From NCBI GenBank assembly GCA_018894105.1, contig CM032118.1:33088690-33152689 (forward strand): a stretch of 64,000 nt of DNA, read 5' to 3'. The stretch is from Jacaranda mimosifolia. Lineage: Eukaryota > Streptophyta > Magnoliopsida > Lamiales > Bignoniaceae. How positions within the stretch are numbered: position 1 is the stretch's first letter; every line of letters begins with the position of its first letter. Positions 25,017 through 37,225 of this stretch are shown one piece after another. The translations under genes and the position numbers were made by a program. The notes under the pieces were generated by a model. That model ran no database searches. It was not told where the DNA came from and was given only the letters and a program-made list of their open reading frames with translations.

Positions 25017-26238
25017 TTTAGATTACCCAAAAACAGTTCTATTGGCCCTAATTTCAAGAATAGGCCACAAAGTTGGTTTAAAAGATTAGAACTAAATGGA
25101 CAAAAAATAGATGCTAAAGCTACAATACCAACTTTCTTTACAAAAAGACATTTATTACATCTCAGAAAAACTAAAACTGAAAGTATCCAAACCAACTTTC
25201 TTTGGAAACCTAAAGGGTCTCAAGCAAATGGCTCAAATTGGTCACTTACTCACTTTGGCTATTGTTTCATCTACAATTTTATAGAACCATAAATAAAACA
25301 AATATAACCCTTGGAGATTCAGGAAAGTGAAATGCTATAGATTTCTTTGGATATCTATATAGATTTTACCAATGGAATCAGCTTTATATGCTCCGAACTC
25401 CAAGGTTGATATGATCTTTCATACCTTAGTACCTTTTCCTGTAGAAAATGTACATACTGAGTAACATGCAAAAATCATTTGTCAGCCAAAAACATATGTT
25501 TAAAGCAAGAACTTCCAAGTAACAAAGCATATTGTGTTTTCTCTATAAAGTGGAACATCTTTAATTAAAACAATGTAGTATCTCGCTTCCAATCACTGTG
25601 TTGTATCAGTTCTCTTTGCATTTGAAATCTGAGGTCAAAAGAAATTTGTGTTAGTTTATGATAGAAGGTTAAAAGAAAAGCAACAACAATCATGAATGCC
25701 CCCAAACGACTCTAAGAAAATAAATTAAAAATATATTGCATCCCACATTGCAATAAGAAATTTGTTTCCTTTAGTTTGAGACAGTGGAAAAGAAAAAAGT
25801 TTGATTCTAAAAATTATCTTCTTTTCCTAGTAACTCATATATATATATATATATATATGGAGAACTATAATTATTTTGAACCCAACAAGAATTATAGTCC
25901 AAAAAAGACCATCTAACTATCATCAATCAAGGATTCTTTTCTACTCATAACTGGAAACATAACTTGATTTGGAGAACTAAAAACACTAAATGCTCTCAAA
26001 ATATTTTAAAAAATATTTGATGATTTATAAGATATCGTAAAATACAAACAACCCAATTTTACTAATGCACCATATAAAAGTGAAACTGTAATGTTAGAAA
26101 GGCAATTTGATATGCCCTTTTCCCTTATTAAAGAAAAAATGGGGAAAAAAAAAAAGAAAGAAAAATAAATAAATAAATAACCCTCATCCAAACAACTCCC
26201 CAGTCTAATTGTGCAAGTAATTAACATGGTCCACTCAA

Positions 26239-26346
26239 TTATTGTCTCTTTCCTTTTTTAAGCTTCCCAAGTTCCTTCAACTTTTTAACCTCAGAAGTTA
26301 GCCCAAGTTTTTTTCGCAAACTATCACCAGTCATGTTTCCACACAT
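26239..26346 (-). pseudogene. Possible terminal exon, product unknown
   Basis: A minus-strand open segment begins MCGNMTGDSLRKKLGLTSEV and ends LKKGKRQ-stop at 26239. It is preceded by an AG ('ttttggagtataag'). It is Lys/Leu-rich and looks like a basic C-terminal helix. I do not recognise the family, and no upstream exon was linked. It may belong with the segment at 23897-23989 only if the gene order is complex, since it lies upstream of that segment on the minus strand yet ends in a stop. Confidence 0.22.
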
Positions 26347-27305
26347 CTTATACTCCAAAATAATTATTTTAACCAATAGTTCACAATAGCAAGGAGTTCG
26401 TAACAACATACTTCCGAACAATTATGGAAACAATTATTTTAACTAATAGTTCAAAATTAAGAAAAAATAATAGAAGACAATTATGGAATCCGTGCATGTG
26501 AAAAAATTACGTAGCAAGTTAGCCACTAGCAAGGGGTCAGTAGGAGGTGAATTTTAAGCAAATATGTACTAATAGATTACATCCAAACACATCCAGCATG
26601 AACTACACCCAAATAACACCATAACTCTAGACAATCTTAATATATACATACAAATAGATACAAACTGGAATCTTTAAGTAGTAAAAAGAAAAATAACCTA
26701 TTCAGTAGACGATGTAGGTCATAGTATCGACAGGTTTACCGGTGAACTGGTGCATGCTTGTCATAGCTGACCATTTATACTCTTGTTCTTACCTTCAATT
26801 ACCACACGTGTCAAGAATTCTCATGTTTTCAGAAATAATAATCAAACTAAAATTAAACCCCAAAAATTTTTAGAGTAAATTTCTATGTTGAGGAAAGGAA
26901 AGCACAAAAAGATTTCTTTTTCAAAAAAAAAGTGAAAGAAAAAGTGGTGGTTCTTAGATTCGAGGATGTTTTACAAAGGTAGCCTCCAAATGTAGAATTT
27001 CTACATATTAAATCGAGAAATTGCATAAGCATAAATTTGAATATGCATGTTTATACGGAGAAGAGAGAAACTGAAAGAGAATGACCTTCAGTGGAGGTCC
27101 GGAGGAGACGTTTGCTGTCAGAGCTTCGGTGATGGAGTTTAGCGCTATAATTTTTGATTGTTTATCTCCTACTACCTCAACTCTTCTTTACCCAGCTCAA
27201 ATAGCCATTAGAGATTAATTTGAGGTTGAAGAAAAAAGTTGTGTTTTCAGGGTTTTGGTTGCTCAAAACCCAATTATCTTTTTGATGTCCAAGAAAAACA
27301 ATCGG

Positions 27306-27309
<4 letters not shown>

Positions 27310-27342
<33 letters not shown>
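27310..27342. repeat. (GA)n microsatellite
   Basis: About 16 GA units. The three overlapping minus-strand open frames here (27177-27648) owe their Leu-Ser runs to this tract and are not genes. A second (AG)n tract lies at 37779-37800. Confidence 0.9.
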
Positions 27343-27343
<1 letters not shown>

Positions 27344-27800
27344 AACTGTTTTGTTCTGACCTTCCTTTGTGGGCTCTAGAATAGGCACAAAATGACAAAA
27401 AAACATACAATAAATATAGCTTACAGTACAAGCCCACAAAACATGCAATCTACAAAACGATGCCGTTTTGACACATGGAAAAAAGAAAAAAATGAAAAGC
27501 ATAGTGCACGCGCAGAAGCACTATTCATATGTGTATCTGCGCTTATATAATAAAGTAATAATGTGCACACATACAGTCTAGGATGTGATATAGGTGGTGA
27601 GTGGAACCGGTTTGAATAAAAAAATTTGAGCCAAAAATAAGTGTTCAAAGGTTTACAAGCAAATCCACAAATTTTCTATTTTTTTATTTTTTTTGAATTT
27701 TTTAACAATGATTGAATATAATAGTTTTATTATTATTCTCAAAGATAATAATGAAGATGATGATAATTAATTTATATTTATTATATCATTTTATAATAAT

Positions 27801-30671
27801 TGTAACACCCCTAAGATTCGGGATTTTGGGAAATAAGAATTTAGAAATCAAGACTTTGATTGGTCAGATTTTAGGGCTTGAAAAATAAAATAAAAAGGAC
27901 TTGATTGCAAAATTTTGAAAGTTTTGGGGTCAATTTGAAAGGCTGAGAAAACCTAATTGGACTAACTTTTAAAGGTTTTGGGGTTGCATGGCAGTTTTCA
28001 AGTCAACTAGGGTCAAGTCCTACTTCTTCAAATTGGAGGGACTCAATTGAACAGCTTACAAATTTTGGAGGGCTCAATTGCTGGTTGAGGGAAACTCTTA
28101 GGGTCAATTAGTAATTTAGCAAAAGTTGATTATATATATATATGGGGGATAATTGCATTTCAGCCCATTTCTTTTTCATCTTTCCCGCGATCACCCTCCC
28201 TTCTCCTCCCCAGCGAACTTTTCCGACAATGTCCCAAAACCACAAACCAAATCAGCCATTCTCTTCCCCTCACTCACAAGACTAGAGCCATACAATCTTC
28301 TTCCCAAAATGATCGATGAAATGATGGAAAATCGAAGACCAAGGTGGCGCATGGTAGAGAATGACGGTTTTACATTTTGGCGACTTTTGGGGGCAGACCA
28401 AGGGTGGGAATTGTAGAGCTCAGCTTAAGGAGCAATTTGGTATATTAGGCTTTGCATTTGGGCCACCACCGATGATGGAATTGGAAGAAAACCACGGTGG
28501 CGGAGGTGGTGGTGCTGGGCGGTTAAGGCTAAAATTGGGCTTCAATTCGATGGGGTTTGGTGAAATTGTTTGGGGCGTTTGCTTCGTTGAGTTGAGAGGC
28601 TTCTGTTAGTTGTGGTTTTAGCTTTTTCCAGCGACGGCAGCACGTCAGCGGTGGTTCCAGGATAGGTTTTTTCATCTCGTCGCAGTGATCATAGTGGTGT
28701 CCTTGGTTTGCGATTTTGAGGTTCCAATTGACATATATTGGGTAATGATCATGTTTGGCTTTAAGGTTTTGTATCGTTAAAATTTGTATGAATTTTGTAT
28801 TTCGGAAGAAAAGTTAAGAAATATGTATCAAGTGATGATCCTAGAGTGTATGTAGCAATAATAATGTTGCATGCATAGATGATGTTCAGATTCTTGGACC
28901 CAAATTTGTATCGAATTATGATATTTTTGGATTTATTAAGTTATTGAGTAAGAAAACCCCAATTTTAGAAATTTGAGATCTAAATGGAAATAATTGGAAT
29001 AATTAAGATATTTGGGCCGTTTATTTTGATTTAGTATACTGATATAAGGCTAAATATGTAATTGAGGACTAGTTTATGTTCTGTTATTAGACTTGATATG
29101 AAAACTGGGATTATTTTGGCAATAACGACTTTATTAGCTATTTTGGGCCGATAGTACTGTTTAAGCTTTAAAACTATCATGTTAATCAGTTAATTGGTGA
29201 TTTCAGACTATTGATGGTTTAATTGTGATTATTAGGATTGAATGTGGATTTTAACTATAAATATACTATTTTGGTTAGGTTACGACGAAGTGGGTCCCGC
29301 AGGTCAGTAGGCAGCGAACCCTATGAAGGTCTGCCAATCTGGCGTTTTCTTATACTCCTCGGTATTTTGATAAACCCCTGTGAGGGTTACTGTTTCTATA
29401 TTGATTGTGATATGTTATTGAAATATGTGATCTGTTGAGATCCCATTGATTATCTATTATTTGATCCGGACACCCCTGTGAGGGTTTTCTATTTCTGTAC
29501 CGTACTGAACTATGTTTATTGAAATCTGTAAATTGTTTAGAATCTGCTTGTTATCTGTTCGATCTGTTATCCAATTGTCTGTTATTTGTTTGATCTGTTA
29601 TTCAATTGTCTGTTATTTGTTCGATTTATTATTTGACTGTCTGTTATCTATCTGTACTGCTGGTATTGATTTGTTCTATCAGCAATATGGTATTTACCAA
29701 CCTGTTATGCCTGGATAAGTTATGTACCAAGCTGTAATGCCTGGGTAAGTTATGTACCAAGCTAGCATGCCTGGGTAAGTTATGTACCAAGCCATGTTTG
29801 GGTAAGTTTTGTACTAGGTTGTCATGCTTAGGTACGTTTTGCACCAAGTTGTCACGCTTGGGTAAGTTTTGTACCAAGTTGTCATGCTTGGGTAAGTTAA
29901 GTACCAAGTTGTCATGCTTGGGTGAGTTTAGTTCGATTTGAATAAGGTTAAGTTTTGTACCAAGCTGTCACGCTTGGGTAAGTTTAGTCTGACTGTAATA
30001 AGATACGTCTTTGATCTGATCTGTTTTATCTGATAGATTCCTGATTGTTCGATTATTTCTTAACTGTTCGATTATTTCTTGATTGCCTATCCGTATTCTG
30101 ATATGTTTCTGCCTAACTGTTGATTTATGGTCTGTTGAGTTGATTCTTCCTCAACAGATCCCTTTTGCTTATGCTTACAGTAATCCCTCACTAAGTCCTT
30201 TGGACTTACCCCCCATTTTATCTTTGATTCTCCCAGACAAGGATTAAGTGAAGAATTTGGACTCCAGGCTGGACATGAGCATATTTTGCAATAGATCTGG
30301 TGTTTGAATGTATATATGGAATCAACTAAATGCTATGCATGAACTCGAGACATTGTGATATGTCATGTGATGACTTAAGGCATGTAAATGTTTTGTTAGA
30401 CATAAAGCGAATTATGGCACGCATTTAATGGTTTATCGAGTCTGTTAAGTTTGAAATTCCACTGCTTCTATTAAGATTGAATTTGAGATTTTGTGGTGTG
30501 TATTTAGTATATGTGTTGTATGCTACGGGATTATTTAAGTTGAAATCCGTTGCTATTTCTGATAAGCATATAAATTTGATTATGGGCCTATTGATTTGTA
30601 TTTTGGGTTCAATTTAAAATTGAACTGAGTGGCGCTTCAGCTTAGGTGCTATTCCGAGTGGGGGTGCTACA
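27801..30671 (+). repeat. Solo LTR
   Basis: A 2871 bp sequence begins TGTAACACCCC and ends GGTGCTACA, flanked by the exact 5 bp duplication ATAAT (27796-27800 and 30672-30676). There is no internal region, primer site or coding sequence, so this is the product of LTR-LTR recombination. The opening bases resemble the solo LTR at 38464 (shared 'gattttagggcttgaaaaat'), indicating related families. Open frames at 28153-28609 and 29238-29718 are LTR sequence. Confidence 0.88.
29690..29985. repeat. 30 bp minisatellite inside the solo LTR
   Basis: About eight or nine imperfect 30-base units share 'gggtaagtt' followed by 'tgtaccaag'. Because 30 is divisible by three, the minus strand shows a periodic open frame (29644-29907) with repeated KHDNLVQNLP-type peptide. 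It is an artefact, not a gene. A preceding tract at about 29545-29650 repeats 'ctgttatttgtt(c/t)gat' roughly every 31-32 bases. Confidence 0.8.
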
Positions 30672-32879
30672 ATAATAATTAAGAATTAGATGATATAATA
30701 AACACAATTACAATTTCAGAATATTATATTTGTACGAATTTTGTAATATGAAAAATATTAATGAAGGTACAAAAATTATTTCTAAATCTATACTACTACA
30801 TATAGCACAATTTTATATTTATCTAATTGCGCAATTTTGACCAAATGTCAAATTTTTAGAATTTTAAGTTTTTTAATTTAATCAAAACAATTTCATTGGT
30901 TGTTAATTTATTTTAAACTTTATTTTAATACAACTAACTTGTATGCTATAATTAAATCTCATATTATATTTATCCAAAATCACAACATTAATTTTTATCT
31001 CACAGGATAATTTCAAATAATAATAGATTTTTGTTTATTTATAAGAGTTGAAAATTTCAAAATCATAGACTTAATATTTTATGTCATCTTATACTTGATA
31101 TGTATATTTTAATCAATTGATTATTTACTTACATTTATAATATTTTTATAAGAAGTCTTTCATTTCTCTATCAATGGATGAATAAACTGTACACATATTA
31201 TTTATAAAAACTCATATACATAATTAGAACCTTAAAATTCATTACTAAATAAAATCATATTTTGATAAGTTATACTTTGATAATTTGAATGATTAAAAAT
31301 AATCTTTTGTGTTTCGGTATGATGAAAAACGATATGCAAAGTAGATACATTAAGACTATATAATAAGCATGTGTTTAAAGTTGAATAAAATAATTAAGCA
31401 AAAATATTAAATTAATTTTCATCAACAACTATTAGATATTTTTATTTTTTCAATTTAAGTATACCATTTTACTCTAAGAACAATTTAAACTTTATCTAAA
31501 AAAGCTAATTTTTCATGTCTAATAATTTTTTTATATTTCAAATATATTATCACTTTTTCATTTGAAGTATATATTTTTGAATCATATTTATATTTTAATT
31601 AAACAATTTTCTCCACAACAACTTAATATTTTAAATACATATAATTTTTTAAATAATTTATATTCAATATATTTCACAAGTGAAAAATATTAACAACTAT
31701 GATCTTCTTTCACAGATTATAATTTATTTAAAAAACTTACAGTTTAACCAATTTTTATAGGAAGGATAATATGTACACTTATCTTTATGAAATGTCAAAT
31801 GATTATTTGTTTGGTGAAAGAGTTCAAACTTTGACAAATGAATAATTTTGCAATTGTTTAATATGTCAGCCCTAAACTTATCAAAAGTTTTTTAAATTTA
31901 ATTACTTTTAAGATATTCTCTTTCAAATATGCAAAATATTTTTAAATAAAATCATATATCCAGAATACAATTAATAATTCGGTTAATTGGCTTAAAATCC
32001 CCAAACCCAACCTAAAGTTTGTGTTCAGTCCCCATTTAATTTTCTTTGTCTAAACTCCCCATTAAAATTTTTCCTTTTGAGTTCACTCTCCACTTAAGTG
32101 AAAGAAAAACAAAAAAAAAAAAAGCCCCCATTTGAATTGAAAATAACAAGAAATCATTCTTCACCCACTCAAATACATTTTTAGCCCCTCATTCCCATGT
32201 TTTTTCTTGACGTCTTCAAACAAAAAACTGCCTCCTCCCCACATTTTTCTTTCTCTTTTCTCCATTTTCAGAAATCAAAAAGTCATATTTGTAACTGACG
32301 ACGCATCTTCAACTTCTTCTGCTGCAACGACTCACCTTCTTCTCTCTTCCCCTTCTTTTGAGCAGATATTCCTCCATTCATTTTCTTACACAAGCCAGAG
32401 GTATTTACATTTTCGCCCTCAATTCCAAAGCCTTCAAAGTAGGCTTTGTAATTTATGTTATTTTTTTTACTGAAAAAATGAAAGAATTTTCATATATTTC
32501 TTTTGTTTTCTCCTTGTTTTAGCTTGGTTTTAATTATTTTAGACCTAATTTTGATATACTAGATTAACACACAATCAGTCTCTTGTTTTATTGAAAAATC
32601 CCCTAATTTCAGTTTTTTCGTACTTGAATATTGTCAATTTATACTTCATTTGTTGTTCTAATTGTATATTTTGATTATCAATTATCTGAATTTAGTAATT
32701 ATATAATTCATACAAGGTATAGTGCACATTAGTTGTTTGCAACTAAATTTTAGAGATATTATCTGAGTTATGGTGTGTACAGAGGATATAAATCATGTTT
32801 AAGCATTTGAGGGCCATTCATTCATGAAAACTCATCATTAATATGATTAGTATTATTTTCAAGTAATATGGTAGCAAAA

Positions 32880-33110
32880 CTCAAATTTTTAGTATTTAAA
32901 TTGTGAGTTGCAGTATACAAAACTTTCAATTCAGTATTGTGTGCAAGTTTTTTGACACAAAAATTCAAACTTTTAGTGTTTAAATTGTGAGTTAAAGTAC
33001 AAAAAACCTCCACTTTCAGTATTTTATGCAAATTTTTTGGTACCAAAATTCAAACTTTTAGTATTTAAATTGTAACTTATAGTACCAAAACCTCTAATTC
33101 AGTATTTATG
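32880..33110. repeat. 84-85 bp tandem repeat in M3
   Basis: Three imperfect units carry the landmark 'agt(a/g)tttaaattgt' at 32891, 32975 and 33060. They lie directly upstream of the exon-like segment and eL42 fragment. Confidence 0.7.
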
Positions 33111-33256
33111 TAGTTATGTTTCTCTCTTGTCTGCAGAATAATGGTTAGGAATCGCGGACCTGCACACCAAACAAATGAAGGTAATAGAGACTGCGAGCTA
33201 TATTCTTGGTGCTTCGCAAACTTGCTGCATTCTGATGTAATATAAGGATGGCTTCC

Positions 33257-33377
33257 CAGTACAAAAAGGGGAAAAGATAGCTTAGCTACTCAGGGAAAGC
33301 GTCGTTATGATCGGAAGCAGTCAAGTTATGGTGGCCAGACCAAACCTGTTTTCTACAAGAAGGCAAAAATAATTTAG
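33257..33377 (+). pseudogene. Captured fragment of ribosomal protein eL42 (L36a/L44)
   Basis: The reading is QYKKGK, then after a one-base insertion in an A run (near 33274) [20 protein letters not shown] followed by [13 protein letters not shown] and a stop. This matches the highly conserved middle of the 60S subunit protein eL42, whose family motif is [21 protein letters not shown] followed by [19 protein letters not shown]. The zinc-binding C-terminal half and the N-terminus are missing. The fragment lies within the MULE at 31980-38048, so the element is a Pack-MULE by definition. It cannot encode a ribosomal protein. Confidence 0.85.
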
Positions 33378-33409
33378 GTTCTAACGTTTTCTCATATATT
33401 AGATTGTAG

Positions 33410-36030
33410 TACTAGACATTGAGCCTGTAGTGTTTATTGTAGTATTTAATAATCATGCAATAGCCAGATTAAGACAAATTCAACTTAATCTCTTATATAC
33501 TAAGAATGATACTATAAATAGAGAAAAGTATACCACTTTTTTAGTTTTATGTACTTGATTTTTCAAGTTTTGTACTGAATTCGCCTTATTTTGTACTTAT
33601 TTGGTGTGTTTTTATACTTGCTTTTCCTTTGGTTAATTTATCTCAATTCGATGGGTGAAACATCACAGAAGACCCTCTAATACAATAAAATTATGTTTTC
33701 TTCAAGTAATGGTCGTGATAGTACATGTGCAGATGGTTGATAAACAAATCCCACATCCAACCACTTGTGTTCTCATTTATACTAGTATAAACCATTGATT
33801 AATAAGGCAAATGTATCCTTTCGACACCACCATCGAAAATGAATGATACTCTCTCATTACTATATTAGTCCTATGACTAATAAATCATGTTTTAATAATG
33901 CAATGGCAAATTAAGAAAAATTCAACTTAATCTTTGATATACTAAGAATGATATAGTTAAATCAAGAGAAAAGTATCATTTTTTAGGTTTTTGTACTTAA
34001 TTTTTGAAGTTTTGTACTTAATTCACCTTATTCTGTACTTACTTGTGTATTTTTGTGCTTGCTTTTCCTTTGGTGAATTTACCTCAATTTGATTGGTATA
34101 ACAATACATAAGACCTTCTAATGTGTTCCAGGGCTAAATGATGATGTTTGAATGGTTATTATTTGGATGAATTTACTCTTTGTATGTGGATATTGAGGTG
34201 ATTGTTTGAGTATTTTAGAAATTCTTGCTAGATAACATTTATTAGTTGTGTATGGATGATTAGAATGGATGGTGTTTAAAATTTATGGTGTATTTAGGAA
34301 ATTTATTTATATATAGATACTGGTAAAGATATATATGTTACATGTTAGCTCAAATGCAGTACATTTGCAGATGTATATGGTATCCATATTTACATAACTA
34401 GTAAGAGATCGAAAAAGATGGTATCAAGTATAAGAAAATACGAGTACAAAAGTAAGTACAAAAACACACAAAATAAGTATAGAACTAAGGTGAATTCAGT
34501 ACAAAATTGCAGAGCTTAAGTACAAAAATTCCAAAAATTTGTATTTTTTTGTGGATTTCTAGTATCACTCTTAGTACATTAGGGATTAAGTTGAATTCAT
34601 CTTAATTTGGCCATTGCATGAGCATCAAACCACGATGTATTAGTCTTAGGACAAGGTTCATTAGTTCTCGATGGTGGTGTCAAAAGTATTCATTTAGTTC
34701 ATGCCTTTTCAATATCATTCTTAGTACACAAGAGATTAAGTTGACTTTGACTAGTTAGAGCATTGCATGACTATCAAGCCATGATTTATCAGTCTTACGA
34801 CTAATTTAGTCAAGATATGTTTATTTGCTCTCGATGATGGTATCGGACTCATACATTTACCTCTTACACCAATCATTCACACTAGTATGAATGAGAACAC
34901 AAGTGGATGGATGTAGGTAGTTGTGTCCCCAATCATTTGTACACGTGCTATCACTACTATTACTTGAAGAAAATATGATATTATTGTATTGAAGTGTCTT
35001 ATGTATCTTTTCAAGATTCGAATTGAGGTAAGATCAACCAAAGGAGAAGCAAGTACAAAAACATGCAAAGTAAACATAAAACCACGGTGAGTTCAGTATA
35101 AAAGTGTAGAGCTGAAGTACAAAAATCCCAAAAATAGGTATTTTTTTTGTCGATTTTCAGTATCATTCTTAGTACACAAGAGATTAAGTTGAATTTAACT
35201 AATTAAAGTATTGCATGACTGTCAAACTAAGAATGATCAATATATGACTAATTTAGTCAAGATATGTTCATTGGCTCTCGACGGTGGTGTCGGACTCATA
35301 GATTTACCTTATACACTAATGGTTTACACTATTATGAATGAGAAAATAAGTGGTTATATATAGGTAATTGTGTTCCCAACCATTTGCACACGTGCTATCA
35401 CGACCATTACTTGAAGAAAACATGATTTATTGTATTGGAGTGTCATATGCTTTGTTTCAAGCTTTGAATTGAGATAAAATTAACAGAGGAGAAGCAAGTA
35501 CAAAAACACGCAAAATAAGTACAGAAATAGGGTGAATTTAGTACAGAACTACACAACTGAAGTATAGAAATCCTAAAAATAGGTATTTTTTTTGTTGATT
35601 TTCAGTATCATTCTTAGTACACAAGAGATTAATTGAATTTAACTAGTTAAAGCATTGCATGACTATCAAACCATGATTTATTAGTCTTATGACTAATGTA
35701 CACAAGATATGTTCATTAGCTCTTGACGGTGGTGTTGGACTTGTACATTTACCTCACACACCAATGGTTTACACTAGTATGAATAAGAACACAAGTGGTT
35801 GGATTTGGGTAGTTGTGTTCCCAACCATTTGCACACATGCTATCACTACCATTACTTGAAGAAAACATGATATCATTGTATTGGAGTATCTTATGTGTTG
35901 TTTCATGCTTCGAATTGAGGTAAATTCAGCAAAATAAAAGGCAAGTACAAGAAAGGGTTGTAAAAGTACACAACAGGGCAAATTCAGTACAAAATTGCAA
36001 AAATCCAGTACAAAAATCTCAGAAATAGGT
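33410..36030. repeat. 445 bp repeats in direct and inverted orientation within M3
   Basis: A unit with the landmark 'tatcattcttagtacacaag' occurs at 34713, 35161 and 35606 (spacing 448 and 445), with a shortened one at 34563. Two further copies in the opposite orientation lie at about 33460-33890 and 33890-34125, carrying 'atactaagaatgata'. The block is thus a large imperfect inverted arrangement. Minus-strand open frames at 34877-35077 and 35769-36050 are homologous positions in two units and show no known domain. Confidence 0.75.
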
Positions 36031-36714
36031 ATAAAATCCAGTGAATTCAATATGCTGCAAAATACTTGACCTGCTAACCACCTGCACTATATACCAATTT
36101 CTATAAATTTGTACAACAATTATAGACACGAATATGCACAATAACTAAAAACACATATCTACGCCAAACAAGAGATCTTGATATAATATCTAAAAATCTT
36201 CATATATTACAATAGATGCAATAGCAAACAATCCAACAAAAGTTCAACATATATTAGTACATAAAAGTCCAAACAATCTAGCATGTCCCTCTAAAAGTAA
36301 AATTTAGAAACTGCCATTGGTCCCTGCAAACCGTGTAATCCTTCTTTCATTGATTGGATCCCTTCCATGCATCCTTTTCTTACAGATTAATCATAAAAAA
36401 AAAAAGATATTAGTTACAGAGTAATGACAAGAAAGTATATTAAGTATAAATATACAACAAAATGGTAAACAAATGCATCATCAAGGTCACACTAATCTAG
36501 CTAGTCTAACTTCTTTGCATGTATGATGATTATGACCGGCTCTACCATACTATTTACACCTGATAACTCAAACATCAATTTGAGATGGAATTCTTTGTAT
36601 CCTTCTTGACTTGTCTGAGGTCTCACATCAGGCACATTAATTGTTGGTTCTTCCTCTGCTTGGTAGGTGCATTAATTAAGAATAAAGTGCCGCAGTATTA
36701 GTGTGTAGGTACTC

Positions 36715-37225
36715 AAATGAACAAATTCAGTATTTAATGTATAAGAGTTAAATACTAAAATGACTGGTATTCAACATAGCAGAGCTAGGAATTAAAATGA
36801 ATAGTTCTAGTTTTAACATGGAGGAGCTAAGTACTGAAATGAACAATTCCAGTATTTAACATAGAGAGTTAAGCACTGAAATGACCAAATATAGTATTTA
36901 AAGTAAAAGACCTAAGCAGTGAAAAACCAACAAATTCAGTATTTAACATAAAAGAACTAAGTATTGAAATGAATAAATTCAGTATTTTACATAGAAGAGC
37001 TTAGTACTAAAATAGCCTAATCTAGTATTTTACATAAGAGAACAAGTACTTGAAAATAGAAATTTCAGTATTCAGCACAGAAGATTTAAGTATTGAAATG
37101 AAGAAATTCAATATTTAACATAAAAGAGCTAAGTGCTAAAATACGTATACCCAACATTCAACATAAAGGAGCGAAGTACTGAATTCAACAATTCCAATAT
37201 TTAACATAAAAGAGCAGAGTAATAA
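36715..37225. repeat. About 46 bp minisatellite in M3
   Basis: About ten degenerate units of the form 'attcagtatttaacataaaa' followed by 'gagctaagtactgaaatga'. No coding function is apparent. Confidence 0.7.

Larger units (their letters stand above)
22203..27795. other. Low-copy region with scattered gene remnants
   Basis: This 5.6 kb stretch shows no LTR or MULE termini. It contains a short tandem tract around 'aattccaacaatttctag' (about 22390-22480), an exon-like segment at 23897-23989, a MED19-like remnant at 24815-25016, a terminal-exon-like frame at 26239-26346, and a GA microsatellite at 27310-27342. The three coding-like pieces all lie on the minus strand, so the region may be the wreck of one or more minus-strand genes. 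Short plus-strand frames here are not convincing. Confidence 0.4.

Noticed and set aside
24810..25292. 160-codon plus-strand open frame
   Set aside because: Its first half is the complement of the minus-strand MED19-like remnant, where Lys/Asp codons become Leu/Ser/Phe. The rest has no recognisable domain.
26702..26764. Short minus-strand frame of 20 codons ending in a stop
   Set aside because: It is too short, has no splice-site support, and shows no recognisable sequence.
27177..27648. Three overlapping minus-strand frames with Ser-Leu runs
   Set aside because: They are generated by a (GA)n microsatellite and have no protein-like sequence outside it.
29644..29907. Periodic minus-strand protein resembling a repeat protein, or a CRISPR-like array
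   Set aside because: It is a 30 bp minisatellite inside a solo LTR. The units are contiguous and degenerate, with no spacers, and the host is a plant genome.
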